Part shown: positions 61,301 to 64,000 of the stretch, piece by piece | Numbering within the stretch: the first letter of the stretch is position 1 | Layout of the letters: every line of letters starts with the position of its first letter | Assembly: GCA_001724265.1 (NCBI GenBank) | Contig: MEDY01000010.1 | Location: 108,256-172,255, forward strand | Direction: 5' to 3' | DNA: 64,000 nucleotides | From: Rhizaria sp. SCN 62-66 | Taxonomy: Eukaryota > Rhizaria, unplaced | Position numbers and translations under genes: made by a program | Notes under the pieces: model-generated | Databases searched by the model: none | What the model was told of the DNA's origin: nothing | Seen by the model: the letters and a program-made list of their open reading frames with translations, nothing else

Positions 61301-63670
61301 CCACTGTTATGCGCGGCTGCGCTATCGGCGGTTTTGACCGCGATTAGCCACAGAGCAACACAGAACAAGAGCAGCACAGTTGGCGAAAAGTCGGGAGGCG
61401 CGAGAGACTGCGATCTATGGCTTGGATCCTGTCTAGAGTGCATAACTGCCTTGTGGTCACTGATTCCTAGCGCGACTGACACCGCGCTAACGGCTCATAG
61501 CATCCACGGGGGCGGCCATCGTAACTAGCCTGGGGCAGCGCGAGTTGTCGCGCCCTTTGCGCCTCCTTTACAAGCAGAAGTAGCTGCCGACGCTGGGTGG
61601 CAGCAGAAGCTAAGGGCGTTGGCAATGCTTTCAGTCACTCCGCACAACATCCATGCAGAGACGAGTGGCCGTGATACGAACATTGGCAGTAGTGCTGATG
61701 TTAAAGTTGGCGACACTTTGCCCGCCGTGGCTGGGGGTGTGCCTTCAGTTACGAGGAGCGCATTCACAGTAAGCAGCACTAGCAGCACCGAGGACAAAAA
61801 TTTCGGGACTAAAGGTAAGAAACAGAGTGGCGTTAGCGGGAGTGAGAATAACACGCAGTCGCACCACTTCACCGTTACGCAAACACACTTGGGCGCAGAC
61901 TCAGAAACAGCCGCGTAGGCTGCTGATGTTTTGACAGGCACTGGTGCAACCTTAAACGAAATGCTGCTGTGGCAACATCAGCAAAGTCACATGCAGCAGT
62001 GGAAAGCAGCCCGCGCGGTGCTCAGTGTAAACAAAAACACGACCAGCAATGGTGATACAGCTGCAAGTGTCGGTTCCGACTCGGACTCAAACTCAGACAT
62101 TGGTGATGACCAGAGCGGCAAGAGTGGTAGCAGTGGCGTTGGCAGCATTGATTCCGACACGCAGTATACGCAGCTTCCACGTCTTTTCATTCGCTCAGCA
62201 AACAGCTCGCAACTTAACTTGAATCATGGTCGACTCACCTTCCCGCAGCCGCGTCTCAACACAGTACTGTCAATAGCCATCTGGAGAGCGTGCGCGCGGC
62301 TCCAGGGCCTTGTGCCGGTGACTGTAAGCGGCGGCGGCGTGCTCACTGTCGCTTGCCAGCATCGCCAGCAACGTCGACATTGTGCGACTGATAGCATAGG
62401 AGGTTCGCCGACGGTGAGCTGGAATGGCGTCGGCGTTGTGGAGCGGGGAATTCAGAGGAAACACAGGGCAGAACACGTTGAATCTAACGTGATGGACGAT
62501 GATAACAGAGAAGAAGAGCGTCATACTGAGACGAAGCGTAGACTAAGCACTGGAAGCAGTGCGACTGAAGGCCGTTGGGATGTAAACACGTTGGCTGTAC
62601 AAGGGCAGCTGACTTGCATTGAAGCCACTTGCGTCCAGAATTTCAATGCTGACGTAAGTTCTGCAAGAAATTCAGGTAGTGTCTCTACGTTTACACCACT
62701 TTGCTCGTGTTGCGAGTCGCTTGGTTACGTGCCACTAACAACAACACTAACATCGCTTGCGAGCGCATGTCAAGACCGGACCAGTATAGAGTGCCACAAC
62801 AATGAAGAGGCAAGTGAGCCAACAAATCACGCTTACATGTCAGCCACGACATCATCAGATCTAATTTCTTTTGCCGACTTAACTGTCACTCAGCGCGCAT
62901 GTAACACACCTGCAAACGAGACTGCGCCACAAGCGCCGACACTGTCAGACGCGCAGAGTCACACTCAGTCCTTGAGCTCAAGCCGCTGGTCCCGTTTGCA
63001 TTCACGGTTCACCCGCGCCCATTGTACCGAGGCAGGGACTTCTCCAGAGAGTGACGACGACGAGGACTGTCCGTGGACAGCAACCGCAGCGATGGCAGCA
63101 GTGGTGGCGGGCGACACGCTGTCGCAGCTGCGGGCCGAGCGCGCGCGCTGGCGGTGTCACGAGGCGCGGCGCCGCGGTCACACAGGCCGCAGGGGCACAA
63201 ACGCTAACGCGCGTGTTGATGATGATCACGATGACGGTGACGGCAACGGTGACGGCGATATTAGCAGTGACTGTGACAGCATGTTTGCCAACAGCGACGA
63301 CACGAGCGACGACGATATGACGCTCACCCTGTTCGCGACTCACTACACGCAGGCCGGACATTAGCGCAGACAACGACTAAAGCTGAGGCAGCGGGCGGCA
63401 GCCGCAGCGGCCGCAGCGCGCGCGTCTCACTCCGCAAACACAAACCGTGCACCAAGTTCCAGCGCGAGTGCGAATGCGAGCGCGATTGCGGGCGAGAGTA
63501 CTGGCGCAAGCGCGAGTGCAAACGTGGCAGCAGCTGCAGCGGAACAAAACACTACTGCTCACAGTCACCGCATGGGGGCGGTGACGGTGAGCGCACAGCC
63601 TGTGCTGGTGCCGGTCCGCACGCTGCCTGGGCTGCTACCTCTGCCACCACACTGGTTACCTCTGTTTTAA
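58382..63670 (+). CDS. Unrecognised Ser/Ala-rich protein (1,687 aa) with four in-frame UAGs
   Basis: Exons 58382-60631 and 60857-63670; ATG start, TAA stop at 63668-63670. Five consecutive open segments lie in one frame, separated only by TAG at 59702, 61526, 61916 and 63362 (residues 441, 974, 1104, 1586) and by one AT-rich intron. The TAGs sit in GC-rich coding-like sequence with no frame change, which supports UAG as sense. The N-terminus is Ser/Ala/Pro-rich with a run of about 15 Ala. Helical islands occur near residue 460 (YLEAYVATLTDAIRRLD) and at 755-970, where Leu/Ala-rich stretches could be amphipathic or membrane-associated. The C-terminus is Asp/Ser-rich, then Ala/Ser repeats. I recognise no domain. 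The intron boundaries are tentative. It might be two genes if the link across the intron is wrong, but frame and phase agree. Confidence 0.65.
60632..60856 (+). other. Probable intron in the 58.4-kb gene (225 nt)
   Basis: Donor CTG|GTAGGT, very AT-rich body, acceptor GGCATAG|GGC, phase 0. The body contains TGA and TAA, so it cannot be exon. Other acceptors (60800, 60884) break the frame with this donor. Confidence 0.6.
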
Positions 63671-63696
63671 TACAATTGTTGACTGCAGTAAAAAAA

Positions 63697-63709
63697 CACA
63701 CACACACAC
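63697..63709 (+). repeat. Short (CA)n microsatellite
   Basis: An A-run followed by about six CA dinucleotides in the 159-bp spacer between the 58.4-kb gene stop and the right-edge minus-strand gene. No other feature seen in that spacer. Confidence 0.8.
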
Positions 63710-63829
63710 GAAGGAACGCGAGCAGTGACTCGTTTTTGCCACGCACAATTGCCACAATACAACATCAAGCTCTCGCAAACAGGGACGAACAAAACAACAA
63801 CCCGGATAGACATACAAACATTCAATATA

Positions 63830-64000
63830 TTAAGATAATTGGGGAACTACAGACATCTTAAACGCGCGCGCAGGGCGATAATCATGCTCCTTGCCAGCTG
63901 CGAGTTGAAGCGGCGAGATTACAATCTTACCAAAGAGTCCGTAGGGTGATATCAGCGCGTACGCGTTCCAGTCGGCATGCTGATGGGACCGGGGATCGAA
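63830..64000 (-). CDS. C-terminal end of a minus-strand gene (5' part outside window)
   Basis: The frame is open from the right edge on the minus strand for 56 residues to TAA at 63832-63830. It begins FDPRSHQHADWNAYALISPY and continues GLFGKIVISPLQ, which looks like ordered protein rather than the low-complexity noise around it. GC content rises sharply where the frame begins. It converges on the 58.4-kb gene. No family recognised; it could be a terminal exon. Too short for more certainty. Confidence 0.45.
   Translation of the reverse strand, partial: FDPRSHQHADWNAYALISPYGLFGKIVISPLQLAAGKEHDYRPARAFKMSVVPQLS

Overview
The window is nuclear DNA of a GC-rich, flagellated unicellular eukaryote. 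The evidence is spliceosomal introns (eight inferred, 120-268 nt), AT-rich spacers between GC-rich genes, an axonemal dynein p28 subunit, a cytosolic ribosomal protein, eIF4E, a Pol epsilon histone-fold subunit and a mitochondrial RsfS-type factor. Most proteins carry very long Ala/Ser/Gly/Asp low-complexity stretches. I cannot place the lineage; nothing viral, bacterial or transposon-like was seen.

The main result is that UAG appears to be a sense codon, probably glutamine. Ten in-frame TAG codons interrupt four otherwise continuous GC-rich reading frames: one in the 6,375-codon minus-strand gene, four in the RsfS-domain gene, one in the kinase-like gene and four in the 58.4-63.7 kb gene. 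No TAA or TGA interrupts those frames once introns are removed. All 12 inferred gene ends use TAA (6) or TGA (6), and none uses TAG. One TAG sits inside a (CAG)n polyglutamine tract, which favours Gln; Leu remains possible. Read with the standard code, several genes would be wrongly split.

Layout, left to right: C-terminus of an unknown gene (+, 1-258); Sm-like/LSM10-like protein (-, 578-1429); intronless giant gene of 6,375 aa (-, 1993-21120); POLE3-like histone fold (+, 21693-22223); DNALI1/p28 (-, 22845-23705); RsfS/MALSU1-like protein with a huge tail (+, 24163-30132); DEP-PH giant protein of 5,825 aa (+, 31064-48897); RPS16 (-, 49304-50166) with a 40-nt hole; class II eIF4E (+, 50828-51736); CD36/LIMP-2 family receptor (+, 52540-54780); degenerate kinase-like protein (-, 55608-57911); unknown low-complexity protein of 1,687 aa (+, 58382-63670); and the 3' end of a minus-strand gene at the right edge (63830-64000).

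The genes are not functionally clustered. They are housekeeping genes mixed with lineage-specific giants, arranged in divergent and convergent pairs. A second genome-wide oddity is the 5' splice site: six of eight introns begin GTACG, and seven of eight have C at +4.
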